From Anaerotruncus sp. MC2020 (GTDB lineage: Bacteria; Bacillota; Clostridia; Oscillospirales; Ruminococcaceae): DNA of 64,000 bases. Below, in pieces: positions 42,564-51,581 of this stretch (its first letter is position 1; each line of letters starts with the position of its first letter). The DNA lies in assembly GCA_000701945.1 (NCBI GenBank), contig KL370841.1, positions 151,150-215,149 of the forward strand, in the 5' to 3' direction. A model generated the notes under the pieces. The model was given only the letters and a program-made list of their open reading frames with translations, had not been told where the DNA came from and searched no databases. The translations under genes and the position numbers were made by a program.

Positions 42564-42600
42564 AAGCCCTAAAGGAGCATATGCTTCTTTAGGGCTTTTT
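42564..42600 (+). terminator. birA terminator (repeated family)
   Basis: AAGCCCTAAAG (42564-42574) and CTTTAGGGCTT (42587-42597) around the palindrome AGCATATGCT, then Ts. Near-identical to 26192-26228. Confidence 0.92.
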
Positions 42601-42628
42601 TGATAGTATGTTCTTTCTGCGCGCCTTG

Positions 42629-43429
42629 TCAGCTCATCTCGTAGACCTGTCCGCAGATGATATCCTTGCCGAGCAGAGCCGTCCCCTCGTTCTTGTCGAG
42701 GAGCATACGGCATATACTGAGGGTAGCGGCGTACTTCCTCGTATTTCGGGTGTTTATGCACCTGCCGAACTCCGCGGCAGGGTCATGCGGCACGGCAACC
42801 TCACCGAGGAAGGACAGCGCCTCCATCAGCAGGTGAGAGCTGTGCGCGTCGGCGGTCAGCTTGCTGAGCATCAGCGCGGCAGACTTGATTATACGGTTCT
42901 CCGCGCGGTCGGGAGTAAATACATCATGCCGCACGTACAACCTCTCGCGGTGAACGAGGTTGCGGCGGATATTCTCTGCGAACATGATAGTTCCCTGCAC
43001 GGTCGTCAGGTTCTCCTCGCGGCTCGTATACGCCGAGAGCACGCCGCTTTTGATTATCTTCATCGTCTCGCCCGCAAAAACGGAGATAAAATACTCCATG
43101 AAGTTCCTCTCGGGGACGAAATCCGCCTCTCGGAACTCATAGCCGCATCGCCTGCAAAACTCCGTACACAGCGCCTTTCTCGCCTCGGCAGGAGTTTCCC
43201 TGCGCGGGAGTATCTCGAGCAGGGTGCCGTCCGCAAAGCAGACGAATCCGCAGTATGAGCCCGCTGTAAAGAGCTTCCTTCCGCCCTCGTCACGGAGTAC
43301 GACTGCGTCTCTGCCGTCAGCCCCGCATATCTCGGCAAGTCCGCCGAGAGCCTTCGTCAGCCCGCCGTCCGCGCGGGAGTGCTCCGCTATCCTGTCGCCC
43401 GCAGATACGCAAATGTGTCTGGTGTACAT
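42629..43429 (-). CDS. mcrC: McrC-like protein lacking the nuclease domain
   Basis: 266 residues. The McrC N-terminal and central parts are recognisable (GFVCFADGTLLEILPR, KSGVLSAYTSREENLTTVQG, ENRIIKSAALMLSKL). The sequence stops at GQVYEMS, where family members continue into the PD-(D/E)xK nuclease domain. There is no frameshifted continuation in the 30 bp before the birA terminator. It should still stimulate the McrB GTPase but cannot cut as usual. GGAGGATACC precedes the ATG, 15 bp after mcrB. Confidence 0.8.
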   Translation of the reverse strand: MYTRHICVSAGDRIAEHSRADGGLTKALGGLAEICGADGRDAVVLRDEGGRKLFTAGSYCGFVCFADGTLLEILPRRETPAEARKALCTEFCRRCGYEFREADFVPERNFMEYFISVFAGETMKIIKSGVLSAYTSREENLTTVQGTIMFAENIRRNLVHRERLYVRHDVFTPDRAENRIIKSAALMLSKLTADAHSSHLLMEALSFLGEVAVPHDPAAEFGRCINTRNTRKYAATLSICRMLLDKNEGTALLGKDIICGQVYEMS

Positions 43430-43444
43430 GGTATCCTCCGTTCA

Positions 43445-45202
43445 TCAGGAAATATCGCGGTATATGTTGATGAAGTGCTCCTTCTGCCATTTCCTCGGGT
43501 CGCCGAGGCGGTAGAGCTTCTGTCCCGAATCGAAGTGCTTGACATACTTCGGAGCAACGCACTCAATGAAGGTGTTCTCGTCATTGAGAATGAGGCGTAT
43601 CCTCTCGTAGTCGTCGAAGAAGTACTCCTGCAGGAGCGGGATTATCTTCGTGGAGAAGACCTCTCTCAGCTCGGCGAGAGTGCCTATAGAACCGCTCGCG
43701 TTCATGAAGTACGCATGACCTATAGCGTGCTCGCGGTCGTAATAGTATTCGATGCGCTCATTCAGCGCGGTGAGCAGTTCGCAGAGGTCGACGCCCTCGC
43801 AGTCTCCGAGCAGGGACGGCTGAGGCATCATCTCGATGAAGTGGAATCGGCGTCTCAGCGCGATGTCGAGCATGGCGATAGAGCGGTCGGCAGTATTCAT
43901 CGTGCCGAGGATATAGAGGTTTGAGGGCACGTGGAACTCGGTCTGCGAGTAGGGCAGAATGACCGACGTGCCGCGCTTTGACTCCTCGATGAGCGTGATG
44001 AGCTCGCCGAAGATGCGCGAGATGTTGCCGCGGTTTATCTCGTCGATTATGGCTACGAAGCGCATATTCGGACACTTCGCCGCCTTCTCGCACAGCGACT
44101 TGAAAACGCCGTTGTAGGGGCGGTAGATGACCGTAGTTTCGGCATGAGCAATATTGGTATCGTTGCCGTACTTGTCAACGACGACGGGGCGTATGCCCTC
44201 GACGAATTCCTCGTAGCTCAGCGACTGGTGGAAGGTCGAGAACCTTATCTGTCCCGTGGAGGCATACTGCTCGAATCTCGTCTTCACCGAGGCGTAGCTG
44301 TCGTCCGCGGACAGCTTCTTGCCCTCGACGAGCTCTACCGCATACCTTACGACGTTGTAGGTCTTGCCCGTTCCGGGAGGACCGTAGAGTATCTGATTGA
44401 GCGGCGCGTCCGACCTGATGAGCGCCGGTTCAGCCGACGCCTCCTCCGAGGGCTCGGGCACCTCCTGCGCTCCGAGGAGCTCCCACGACATGACGTCGAA
44501 AACCCTCATGTTCTTGAACTTGAAGTTGGCGTTGCGGAAATCGAGTATCCTGCGGCAGTTGGGGATATAGTGCATGAGGCTGTCCGTATCCTCGAGCCCT
44601 ATCCCGAGAGCCCTGAACACGAAGTAATCGGGCACGCTCTCGCCGAGTATCGGGAAGGTGAACGGCTTTAAGCAGTGGAGTATGCGCGAGAACGCGAATA
44701 CAGGCAATCCCGAGTCCTTGAGCTTAGAATCGAGCATTTCCTGAACACTGTCATAGAGCTTGCTGTCTATCTCGAGCCCCGAGAGGTTTATGCACATCAG
44801 GAAGAAGAACTGGACAGCCTCAGAGTTTTCAGCGACTGCCGAGTCCTTGAACGAAAACGGCGAGTTGAGGAATTCCATTTCCTGCTTGGTCGGAGCATGA
44901 GCGAACAGCTTCCGCGAGTCCTTGCTCCACACCCTTTCCACAGTCGTACTGAGCAGCTGCTTGTCGTTGTGCAGCAGGTGGCACTTCTGTATATACTTCT
45001 TTATTTCGCTGCTGTCCTTGCTCCAGCTTCCGAGCGAGAGGCGGTACAGCAGGTCGAGGTCGTTATAGTCGATGACCGACAGTCTTCTCAGCTTCGCGTA
45101 GTATTCTACCGCCTTGCGCAAAGAGCGGTAAGTCCCGTCGAACTCATTGGGCAGCATCTCGTTTTTCCGCTTCAATTCGTCGATTATCATCATTCTGTTC
45201 AT
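43445..45202 (-). CDS. mcrB: McrB-like AAA+ GTPase of a type IV restriction system
   Basis: 585 residues. A long N-terminal domain (1-260) without a recognised DNA-binding fold precedes an AAA+ module: Walker A GPPGTGKT (274-281), sensor/Walker B AIIDEINRGNISRIFGEL, and the McrB-specific GTP signature MNTADRSI followed by ALRRRFHFIE. McrB-McrC systems recognise modified DNA through the variable N-terminus and translocate. ATG 45202 has CGGAG upstream. It is followed by the short mcrC; no specificity or methylase gene is nearby. Confidence 0.9.
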   Translation of the reverse strand: MNRMMIIDELKRKNEMLPNEFDGTYRSLRKAVEYYAKLRRLSVIDYNDLDLLYRLSLGSWSKDSSEIKKYIQKCHLLHNDKQLLSTTVERVWSKDSRKLFAHAPTKQEMEFLNSPFSFKDSAVAENSEAVQFFFLMCINLSGLEIDSKLYDSVQEMLDSKLKDSGLPVFAFSRILHCLKPFTFPILGESVPDYFVFRALGIGLEDTDSLMHYIPNCRRILDFRNANFKFKNMRVFDVMSWELLGAQEVPEPSEEASAEPALIRSDAPLNQILYGPPGTGKTYNVVRYAVELVEGKKLSADDSYASVKTRFEQYASTGQIRFSTFHQSLSYEEFVEGIRPVVVDKYGNDTNIAHAETTVIYRPYNGVFKSLCEKAAKCPNMRFVAIIDEINRGNISRIFGELITLIEESKRGTSVILPYSQTEFHVPSNLYILGTMNTADRSIAMLDIALRRRFHFIEMMPQPSLLGDCEGVDLCELLTALNERIEYYYDREHAIGHAYFMNASGSIGTLAELREVFSTKIIPLLQEYFFDDYERIRLILNDENTFIECVAPKYVKHFDSGQKLYRLGDPRKWQKEHFINIYRDIS

Positions 45203-45326
45203 ATAAGCAGCTCCGATCACAAAAATATCCTACGGTAATAGTACCATAACGACAAATATTTGTCAATGGGATTTGCAATTTTTACACATTATTCACAAGC
45301 TCCTGACAAATAAAATCGCTCAGCAG

Positions 45327-45355
45327 TTGCAATCCCGCTTGTAAAGTGGTATAAT
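45327..45355 (+). promoter_or_regulatory. Promoter of the membrane protein at 45391
   Basis: TTGCAA (45327-45332), 17-bp spacer, TATAAT (45350-45355). Confidence 0.75.
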
Positions 45356-45390
45356 ATAGCTTGTGACTTTACATAGAAAAGGTGAACTGC

Positions 45391-46344
45391 TTGCAAACAT
45401 TGAGAAAAACGCTCCCTGTGGTGCTGTCGCTCATGCTGGCGACGGGTATGGTGGCTGCATCGGAGCTTCTGCACGATAAAGAGATAATCTTCCCCGAAAT
45501 AACGGCTGTTGCGATAGGAGCGCTCGCCGCTCCGAAGCAGTCATGGAACGCATCAAGGCTAAGGCTGCTGACTGCCATAACCGCAGCGGCAATTATCGGC
45601 GTAGGACTGGTATTTGTACCGCTCCCGCCCGTCATAAAGATACCGCTTGCAATGCTGTGCGCGGTGGCTTGCGTGACGGCGTCAAAAACGGAGTTCCTGC
45701 CTGCGATATCAGCCTGCGTGCTGCCCGTTCTGCTGGGGACAAAAAGCCCCGTCTACATCGGCTCGGTAGTCGTGATGACATCGCTGATACTCATTGCGCA
45801 GCTGATACTCGAGAAGTGCGGCTTGCGCGAGAAGAACGCGTTCACGCCCGTACAGCCCGACAAGCAGCTGTTCGCACTGCGGATAAAACAAATAGCGGCG
45901 GCAAGCATCATCTGCATACTCCCCGCGCTGACAAGGGAGATATTCTTCATCGCGCCGCCGCTCATCGTGGCATTCTTCGAGATGTCAAAGCCGCACAGCA
46001 AGCTGCTGGAGAGTTCGCCGCAGGCTGCTGCGCTTATAGTCCTTGCCTCGGTCGGAGGAGTCCTCTCGCGCTTCCTCCTCACGGAAAAGCTGGGGCTTCC
46101 ACTCGCAGTGTCGGCTGCCGTATCGTGCGCAGTCATACTCGCCGCCGTTTGCAGCATGAAGCTCTATTTCCCGCCATGCGGAGCGATAGCAACTCTGCCC
46201 TTCATCATACCTGAGGGCGCGCTGCTGAGGTTCCCGTTCGAGATAGCGGCAGGCTCGCTCATATTCATCGCCGCAGCCTTTGCGCTTTCAAAGGAGCGCG
46301 GCATAGCTCTGAGAGTGAAGAAAATACTAAGACCGCAGAATTAA
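45391..46344 (+). CDS. Polytopic membrane protein, HPP/FUSC-like
   Basis: 317 residues with ten or so hydrophobic helices in two similar halves. The segment LYFPPCGAIATLPFIIP near the end recalls the HPP-family motif, and PEITAVAIGALAAPKQ near the start recalls FUSC-type proteins. A transporter is likely but the substrate and family are uncertain. A TTG start at 45391 is chosen because AAAAGGTG lies 7 bp upstream; GTG 45382 overlaps that site. Confidence 0.65.
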   Translation: MQTLRKTLPVVLSLMLATGMVAASELLHDKEIIFPEITAVAIGALAAPKQSWNASRLRLLTAITAAAIIGVGLVFVPLPPVIKIPLAMLCAVACVTASKTEFLPAISACVLPVLLGTKSPVYIGSVVVMTSLILIAQLILEKCGLREKNAFTPVQPDKQLFALRIKQIAAASIICILPALTREIFFIAPPLIVAFFEMSKPHSKLLESSPQAAALIVLASVGGVLSRFLLTEKLGLPLAVSAAVSCAVILAAVCSMKLYFPPCGAIATLPFIIPEGALLRFPFEIAAGSLIFIAAAFALSKERGIALRVKKILRPQN

Positions 46345-46357
46345 CTGCGGTCTTTTT
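46329..46357. terminator. Convergent terminator overlapping two stop codons
   Basis: AAGACCGCAG (46329-46338) pairs with CTGCGGTCTT (46345-46354), then Ts. The plus-strand gene ends in its loop, and the minus-strand gene reads through its right arm before stopping at 46341. Confidence 0.85.
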
Positions 46358-46778
46358 TATTGAGGACTTTGAGGTACTTCATGACCTTTGTCCCAAGTGT
46401 CGGGCATTCCGGATACATCGGAATGCGCAGACGACCATCCTTATCCGGCTGCATCAGCGTACTCTTGCAAAAATATCTGCAATACACTTTTTTGATACCG
46501 AGCTCTTTCATAGTCTGATCGGGAACAAATAAGGTCACACCGCTTAGCTCCATATTATCTACCTCAAACATACCGAGCGGCTTGCCTTTTTTATTATTAA
46601 CATGGACCGACCATACGATAGTATGTGTATCATTGACTTTTGCCACTTTATCCGCTATCAGGCTGAAAGCTGTCGAAAGGTGCATATCATCGTTGGCGAA
46701 AACTGTTGTCGTATTCGGCGCGTTAACATCGTCTCCCATGCAGACGCTGTCGCGCTCAACAGTAATTGAATATGGCAT
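46341..46778 (-). CDS. Hypothetical protein
   Basis: 145 residues, soluble, no family recognised. The middle alternates polar and hydrophobic residues (AKVNDTHTIVWSVHVNNKKG) as in a small beta-rich fold, with three cysteines at CRYFCKSTL and YPECPTLG. CAGGAGGAG precedes the ATG. Codon use is more AT-rich than upstream genes, and a repeat shared with the hsdM fragment lies upstream of it, so it probably belongs to acquired DNA. Confidence 0.65.
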   Translation of the reverse strand: MPYSITVERDSVCMGDDVNAPNTTTVFANDDMHLSTAFSLIADKVAKVNDTHTIVWSVHVNNKKGKPLGMFEVDNMELSGVTLFVPDQTMKELGIKKVYCRYFCKSTLMQPDKDGRLRIPMYPECPTLGTKVMKYLKVLNKKDRS

Positions 46779-46847
46779 ATAAGCTCCTCCTGTCGTTATT
46801 AAGTTTTTTCAGGCGTACCAACAAGCATTGATACGCTTTTACATTAT

Positions 46848-46944
46848 GATTATACTATATTTTTCGCAATTAATCAATAGAGAATGCTGAATATATAAGT
46901 CATCATCAGTCGCCGCTTCATAAAAGCTCCAAGGTCAAAAAAGA
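46848..46944. repeat. Copy A of a three-copy ~95-bp repeat
   Basis: It aligns with 59940-60035 over its whole length (TATACTATATTTTTCGCAA..., CAATAGA..., TCATCATCAGTC..., CTCCAAGGTCAAAA) and in its right half with 48371-48420. Non-coding. Confidence 0.65.
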
Positions 46945-46959
46945 ATTTGTTTTCGGTTA

Positions 46960-46987
46960 TTGAATTCTTTTTGCGGTATGTTATAAT
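46960..46987 (+). promoter_or_regulatory. Promoter of the truncated deacetylase gene
   Basis: TTGAAT (46960-46965), 16-bp spacer, TATAAT (46982-46987). Confidence 0.7.
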
Positions 46988-47034
46988 GATGAGAAGTGAA
47001 CGATAATGAGCCGTGATTTATTAGGTGACTAAAT

Positions 47035-47451
47035 ATGAGAAAAATCATCAGTAAGATAGGAGCGGTCATATCATCTGCCGCACTGCTGATATCAAGTGTT
47101 CCGACTGTTACGGTAAATGCAGAGGATGAACCGAAACTGCTTGCGCTTGCATTTGATGACGTACCTAATACTACGACCACAAACGCAGTGCTTGATGTTC
47201 TGGAGCAGTATAATGCGAAAGCGACCTTCTTTGTTATAGGAACAAATATAAATGACGAAACTGCGAAGTCTGTCAAGCGGGCTTATGACATGGGAATGGA
47301 GATAGCCAATCATTCAAAAACGCACAACAGCATGACGGAAATGACACCTGACGAGATAAAGACGGAGATAGACTATGTGGACGAAAAGGTCGAAGCGATA
47401 ACAGGTGAGAAGACCAAATGCTTCCGTCCGCCTTTGATGAACTCGGAATAG
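47035..47451 (+). pseudogene. Truncated polysaccharide deacetylase (NodB family)
   Basis: 138 residues. A signal peptide (1-29, ending VNAED) is followed by the first half of a NodB fold: motif 1 LAFDDVPN, YNAKATFFVIG, motif 2 HSKTH, and the start of motif 3 (FRPP). Then come four unrelated residues and a stop. The catalytic C-terminal half is missing. The minus-strand ZIP gene, also shortened, ends 2 bp away, so a deletion or rearrangement has joined the two. Confidence 0.85.
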
Positions 47452-47452
47452 G

Positions 47453-48166
47453 CTACAGTGACATTGACGGCATTTCAGGTATCAGTTCTTCCACTACGAC
47501 ATATATCATTGCACCTGCGGCAAAAGTCAGCAGATACGGCATGGTCGGCAGCAATCGGCTTGCGAACAGTATCGTGAGAAGTGCGCCTATCGGTTCAACT
47601 GCACCTGATAATACACCGCCTGCAAAAGCCCTGCTTTTGCTTTTCCCCTCTGCGTGAAGCGGCATGGAAATTATCGCTCCTTCGGGGAAATACTGTATCG
47701 CAATACCGAGAGCCAGAGCCAGTGCGCCGCCTGCTGTCATATCTGCCGAACCAGTCAGAAAGCCAGCATATACGATTCCTACAGCCATTCCTTCAGGAAT
47801 ATTATGGAGAGTTACCGCAAGCACCATCATTGTTGTCCGAGCCAGTTTTGAGGGCAGTCCCTCGGCTTTTTCAGAGTTCATATGCAAATGCGGTATCAGG
47901 CTGTCAAGCATCAAAAGGAACAAGATACCGCACCAGAATCCGACCACAGCAGGCAGAAAAGCAAGCTTTCCCATATTCTCCGACATATCCATTGCGGGAA
48001 TGATAAGGCTCCATATTGAGGCTGCTGTCATCACTCCTGCGGCGAAGCCCGTCAAAGCTCGCTGAACGCCTCGGTTCAGGTCATGCTTCATGAAAAAAAC
48101 ACAGCCTGCACCAAGCGATGTGCCGAGAAAAGGTATCAGCAGACCGCTAATGACTTCTTTTTGCAT
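47453..48166 (-). CDS. ZIP family metal transporter, C-terminally truncated
   Basis: 237 residues. Helix IV and V metal motifs HNIPEGMAVG and QYFPEGAIIS are intact, and the chain reaches YVVVEELIPE, where family members continue with EHS..GT and a last helix. Here it ends in MPSMSL. ZIP proteins import zinc or other divalent metals; loss of the final helix probably impairs it. AAAGGCGG-type sequence precedes the ATG. See the junction with the deacetylase fragment. Confidence 0.85.
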   Translation of the reverse strand: MQKEVISGLLIPFLGTSLGAGCVFFMKHDLNRGVQRALTGFAAGVMTAASIWSLIIPAMDMSENMGKLAFLPAVVGFWCGILFLLMLDSLIPHLHMNSEKAEGLPSKLARTTMMVLAVTLHNIPEGMAVGIVYAGFLTGSADMTAGGALALALGIAIQYFPEGAIISMPLHAEGKSKSRAFAGGVLSGAVEPIGALLTILFASRLLPTMPYLLTFAAGAMIYVVVEELIPEMPSMSL

Positions 48167-48302
48167 GATACACCGCCTTTCTTCTCAAACGGTCCACAAG
48201 CTGCATTCATATTAGTTCACGTCTTCCTTAATTATGCTGCGCTTCATGCCTTCGCAAAATGCTTTGGCAAAAAGCTTGAAGTCTATTTGAGGCATTTTTC
48301 AT

Positions 48303-48320
48303 TGGAGCTGGAAACGTGAC
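48303..48320 (-). repeat. 18-bp copy of the tRNA-Thr 3' end (candidate left attachment site)
   Basis: TGGAGCTGGAAACGTGAC is identical to 60089-60106, the 3' end (with CCA) of the intact tRNA-Thr(CGT). The orientation is the same. This is the arrangement left by integration of an element into a tRNA 3' end. Confidence 0.75.
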
Positions 48321-48370
48321 GACTTCAAACAACACGAATAATCAGTAAATAATGATGAATTGATATGGGC

Positions 48371-48499
48371 TATCCTCAATTGTCGCTTTAATTATAATCC
48401 AAGGTCAAAACAAAAGGGTGGCAAAATAAAAACCGCTTAGGAGTAATCCTAAGCGGTTCTTTGGAGCTAGTGACCCGGCTCGAACGGGCGACTACAGGT
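48371..48499 (-). repeat. Copy B repeat, tRNA terminator and tRNA 3' fragment
   Basis: 48371-48420 matches copies A and C of the three-copy repeat. 48431-48458 is a terminator stem AACCGCTTAGGA/TCCTAAGCGGTT, nearly that behind tRNA-Thr at 60054. 48472-48499 is, on the minus strand, a T arm (GCCCG-TTCGAGC-CGGGT) and acceptor strand CACTAGC-T-CCA with no anticodon or D arm. The 370-bp gap 48167-48538 holds nothing else recognisable. Confidence 0.65.
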
Positions 48500-48538
48500 T
48501 GTCACATAGAGGAAACAGTCGTTTCCTCTATGCTTATT

Positions 48539-50167
48539 TTACGCTGCTTTCTTTGTAGTCTGATTCAAATTTCCCACGAATTTATAATATATCTCAACCT
48601 GCTGAAAGGTCTTTCCGTCAATGTCTTCTTTATGATGGACAAATATCTTATCAATGAACTCATTTATGATAATATCATCAAGCTCTTTAATGTCAGTGTA
48701 CTGATCAATGATCTTTGTGAACTTTTCGGTTTCATTGTTCTGGAATGAATACTTATTGAGCTCCTCGTTTATCCTTGACGCCGACTCCATTAATTCATGA
48801 AGTTCTTTTTCAAACCTGCTTGACATCTGAACGTAACGGTCATCGGGCAGCTTTCCGAGCGCATTGTCCTCATAGAGCTTGTTGAGCAGATGATTGAGCT
48901 CTTCTATTCTGCCCTGTGACTTTTTAAGCTCGGTTTTCAGCTGTACTATCCTTTGGCTGCTGATGCCGCTGCATTTGTTGTTAAGGAAAGCTCTGAACTC
49001 ATCTTTGTTTTTACGATACGACTTCAGCACTCGCCGCATATCCTTAAGGACAATGTCGTAAATTACATCGTAGTTGATGTAATGCGAGGCACAGTAATCC
49101 TTGCCGTGAGTTTTGTACAACCAACATGAATATGCTCCGTGGTATGTACCGTCCTTGCGTTTCTTCTGCGAGTAGGTGAGCGCATGACCGCAGTCCGCAC
49201 AGTACAGGTGTCCAGCAAATATCTGGAACTCTCCAGTTTTAGTCGCGCGGCGTTTTACGCTCATCATTCTGTGAGCGTCGTCCCACAGCTCCTGAGAGAT
49301 TATCGGCTCGTGACAGTTCTCAACTATTATCCATTCTTCGCGCGGACAGAACACTTTCTTCTTGCTTTTCATGGATACGTTTTTTCGACGTCCGTAAACA
49401 AGCTTGCCGAGATAGACTTCGTTTTCAAGTATTACTCGGATAGAAGTAACGTGCCAGTCGAACTCTCTCCTCCAGTAATCCGACTTGAAGTAGTCAGGAT
49501 TGTGGAGATTGAAGTAAGCTATCGGTGTGAGAACTTTTTCCTCGCGGAAGATTTTTGTTGTCCTATTGAAGCCGATACCCTGTGCCGCCATTCTGAATAT
49601 CCTTCGTACTGTCTCCGCAGCAGGCTCATCTATCACAAGATGATGCCTGTCGTTCGGGTCCAGCTTGTAACCGAAGGGCGGCTTTGAACCGATGTACTGT
49701 CCGGCTTTTGCTTTAGCTTTCTTGGCTGTTTTGGTTTTAATAGATGCCTCTCGCGCGTAGTAATCATTCAGCACGTTTCGCATAGGGAACATCATATCGT
49801 TTTCATTCTTCACCGAGTCATAGTTATCACTGACTGCAATGAAGCGTACTCCAAGCTCATTGAATTTCTCGACGTACATTCCGACTTCAATATACGACCT
49901 TCCGAATCGTGACTGGTCCTTGACCAGTACCATATTAATCAAGCCCTTTTTGATGTCTTCATACATTCTCAGGAACCCAGGGCGATTGAAGTTAGTGCCG
50001 CTGTATCCATCATCATCGTACACTTCGTAATTATCTATTGCATGATCCTTGCAGTACTGCTCCAGTAATAATTTTTGCGAGCCAATGCTTACGCTTTCGC
50101 CCATTCGCCCGTCATCGACCGAGAGTCTGCAATACAGCGCTGCTTTTTGGGGCTGTTTGTTTTTCAT
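48539..50167 (-). CDS. Large serine recombinase
   Basis: 542 residues. The resolvase domain starts AALYCRLSVDD with catalytic Ser16, and has GYSGTNFNRPGFLRM and KDQSRFGRSY. The recombinase domain (PPFGYKLDP...) and zinc ribbon (FAGHLYCADCGHALTYSQ...C) precede a coiled coil and a DUF4368-like C-terminus. It resembles the TndX/TnpX-type transposases of clostridial mobilisable elements. GAAAGGAG precedes ATG 50167. It lies just inside the left end of the tRNA-bounded island. Confidence 0.95.
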   Translation of the reverse strand: MKNKQPQKAALYCRLSVDDGRMGESVSIGSQKLLLEQYCKDHAIDNYEVYDDDGYSGTNFNRPGFLRMYEDIKKGLINMVLVKDQSRFGRSYIEVGMYVEKFNELGVRFIAVSDNYDSVKNENDMMFPMRNVLNDYYAREASIKTKTAKKAKAKAGQYIGSKPPFGYKLDPNDRHHLVIDEPAAETVRRIFRMAAQGIGFNRTTKIFREEKVLTPIAYFNLHNPDYFKSDYWRREFDWHVTSIRVILENEVYLGKLVYGRRKNVSMKSKKKVFCPREEWIIVENCHEPIISQELWDDAHRMMSVKRRATKTGEFQIFAGHLYCADCGHALTYSQKKRKDGTYHGAYSCWLYKTHGKDYCASHYINYDVIYDIVLKDMRRVLKSYRKNKDEFRAFLNNKCSGISSQRIVQLKTELKKSQGRIEELNHLLNKLYEDNALGKLPDDRYVQMSSRFEKELHELMESASRINEELNKYSFQNNETEKFTKIIDQYTDIKELDDIIINEFIDKIFVHHKEDIDGKTFQQVEIYYKFVGNLNQTTKKAA

Positions 50168-50287
50168 TATTACTCCTTTCTCAGCCGTGCAGCAGCTCCT
50201 TACACGGACAGTATACCACATATCCGCTTCGGAATCCAGTGCATTCGGCTGATTTCGTAGGACTGAACAAAAAACTCTTTTCGGTTT

Positions 50288-50512
50288 TTATACCGACTTG
50301 CTCTCGGTCTGCTTTGCATCAACGGCAGGAATTTCATACCCCCTCTCGAGCTGTCGGAGCATGAGAGCTCCGAGTGAATCTTCAGCTTTTTTTCTGCCGA
50401 GGAAAGCAGACCAAACACGATAGGTGACGCCGTCAACAGTGCAGTCGTGATGCGTTACGGACTGCACCTCGGGATCTTCACTGCAATGAGTTTTTTCAAG
50501 GTTTACACTCAT
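50288..50512 (-). CDS. Small transposon-encoded protein, TnpW-like
   Basis: 74 residues. The core TVDGVTYRVWSAFLGRKKAE followed by DSLGALMLRQLERG has the pattern of TnpW-type proteins, small acidic-basic accessory proteins found in Tn4451-like and conjugative elements, of unknown function. GGAGGGAGG precedes ATG 50512. Its place just upstream of the serine recombinase supports element membership. Confidence 0.7.
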   Translation of the reverse strand: MSVNLEKTHCSEDPEVQSVTHHDCTVDGVTYRVWSAFLGRKKAEDSLGALMLRQLERGYEIPAVDAKQTESKSV

Positions 50513-50647
50513 AACATCTGCCTCCCTCCAAATATTCAATTAAAAATCGACAAGTACAAAATCATATCGTACTGCGTTTGCTGGGCTCGCGTGTTTCAAA
50601 CCCAGACTTTTTTGAGCTCCCTTTCGGGGCGGCTCAGTGTATCTATA

Positions 50648-51124
50648 TCACTCCTCCCTCTGGAATCTTACAGCACTCTCAAAATTTATAATTCCGTTTA
50701 TCCGCCTGACCTCATCGGTAACCATCTCGCGGAGTTTAAAGAGTGTTGTATCTTCAATATCATTTATCGCCGCAAGAATATGAGTTTGTGCTCCTACTTC
50801 AACGGCGAGTTTGAATATCGCACGGGACAAATGCTGCTCCGAACCTTTGATATATCCGTCGATTATTGTTGCAAGCTGCGGTGCTAAATATTCTATTGCT
50901 GTATGATCCTGTGTGTTAAGATAACCACAGTAGAAACGGATAGCTTTTTCAATAAAAGCAGACCTCGAAGTGCAACAGTCCTTCCTATACGCCGCATCAA
51001 CCATATCAAGTGTTTCGGGATACAACTTCATCCCGAATCGTATCTTTTCGGACGAATATGCGACTTGATTATTATCGGATTCATCGCTGTTTTTCTGATT
51101 ATTGTCTGTTATATGCGACCTCAT
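50648..51124 (-). CDS. Putative ribbon-helix-helix DNA-binding protein
   Basis: 158 residues. After a polar N-terminus, KIRFGMKLYPETLDMVDAAY and SRSAFIEKAIRFY match the strand-helix-helix pattern of CopG/MetJ-like proteins. The C-terminal half is helical with no family. Such proteins act as repressors or relaxosome accessories in mobile elements. GGAGG lies 9 bp before ATG 51124. Confidence 0.65.
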   Translation of the reverse strand: MRSHITDNNQKNSDESDNNQVAYSSEKIRFGMKLYPETLDMVDAAYRKDCCTSRSAFIEKAIRFYCGYLNTQDHTAIEYLAPQLATIIDGYIKGSEQHLSRAIFKLAVEVGAQTHILAAINDIEDTTLFKLREMVTDEVRRINGIINFESAVRFQREE

Positions 51125-51280
51125 TTTCAAAAACCTCCGTTCTATGCGACTTTCTGGCACAGTTTATTATTGCCGAAACTTCGGCGGGCACTGCCCGTCC
51201 GATGTGGAATGGCGGGCGCAAATGACGCCAGCCTTTTTCCTGCAAACCAAAAAGGGGCACGGGTTCTCCCGTTTTCAGCG

Positions 51281-51324
51281 GCAAACGGAACGCCGTTTGC
51301 TATGCTTGCCGGTCTTTCGGACCG
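51281..51324. other. Two adjacent hairpins in a GC-rich spacer
   Basis: GCAAACGG (51281-51288)/CCGTTTGC (51293-51300) and CGGTC/GACCG (51310-51324) sit in a 527-bp gap between element genes (51125-51651). The rest of the gap is GC-rich to 51480 and then AT-rich. It could be a decayed transfer origin; no nick consensus is recognised. Confidence 0.35.
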
Positions 51325-51581
51325 ACTTTTGTCCCCCTGCACTGTCCGTTTTTCTTCCTCTGATATATCCCCCAACTCGCTCCACGTTGCGCGACAACTG
51401 CATTCAACGGGAGCGGTAGGGTAGCTATACCATTTTGGTTTTGAAGGCGGCTAAAAAGGGGCTTTCTGCGCGTGTTCCGGATAATCGTTCCTTACACGTT
51501 TCCTGTCATAGTTATTATTGCAAAGAAAAGAAGGCACATAGTTTATATAACTATCAAGTAATATAATATCTTCCTTCTCTG

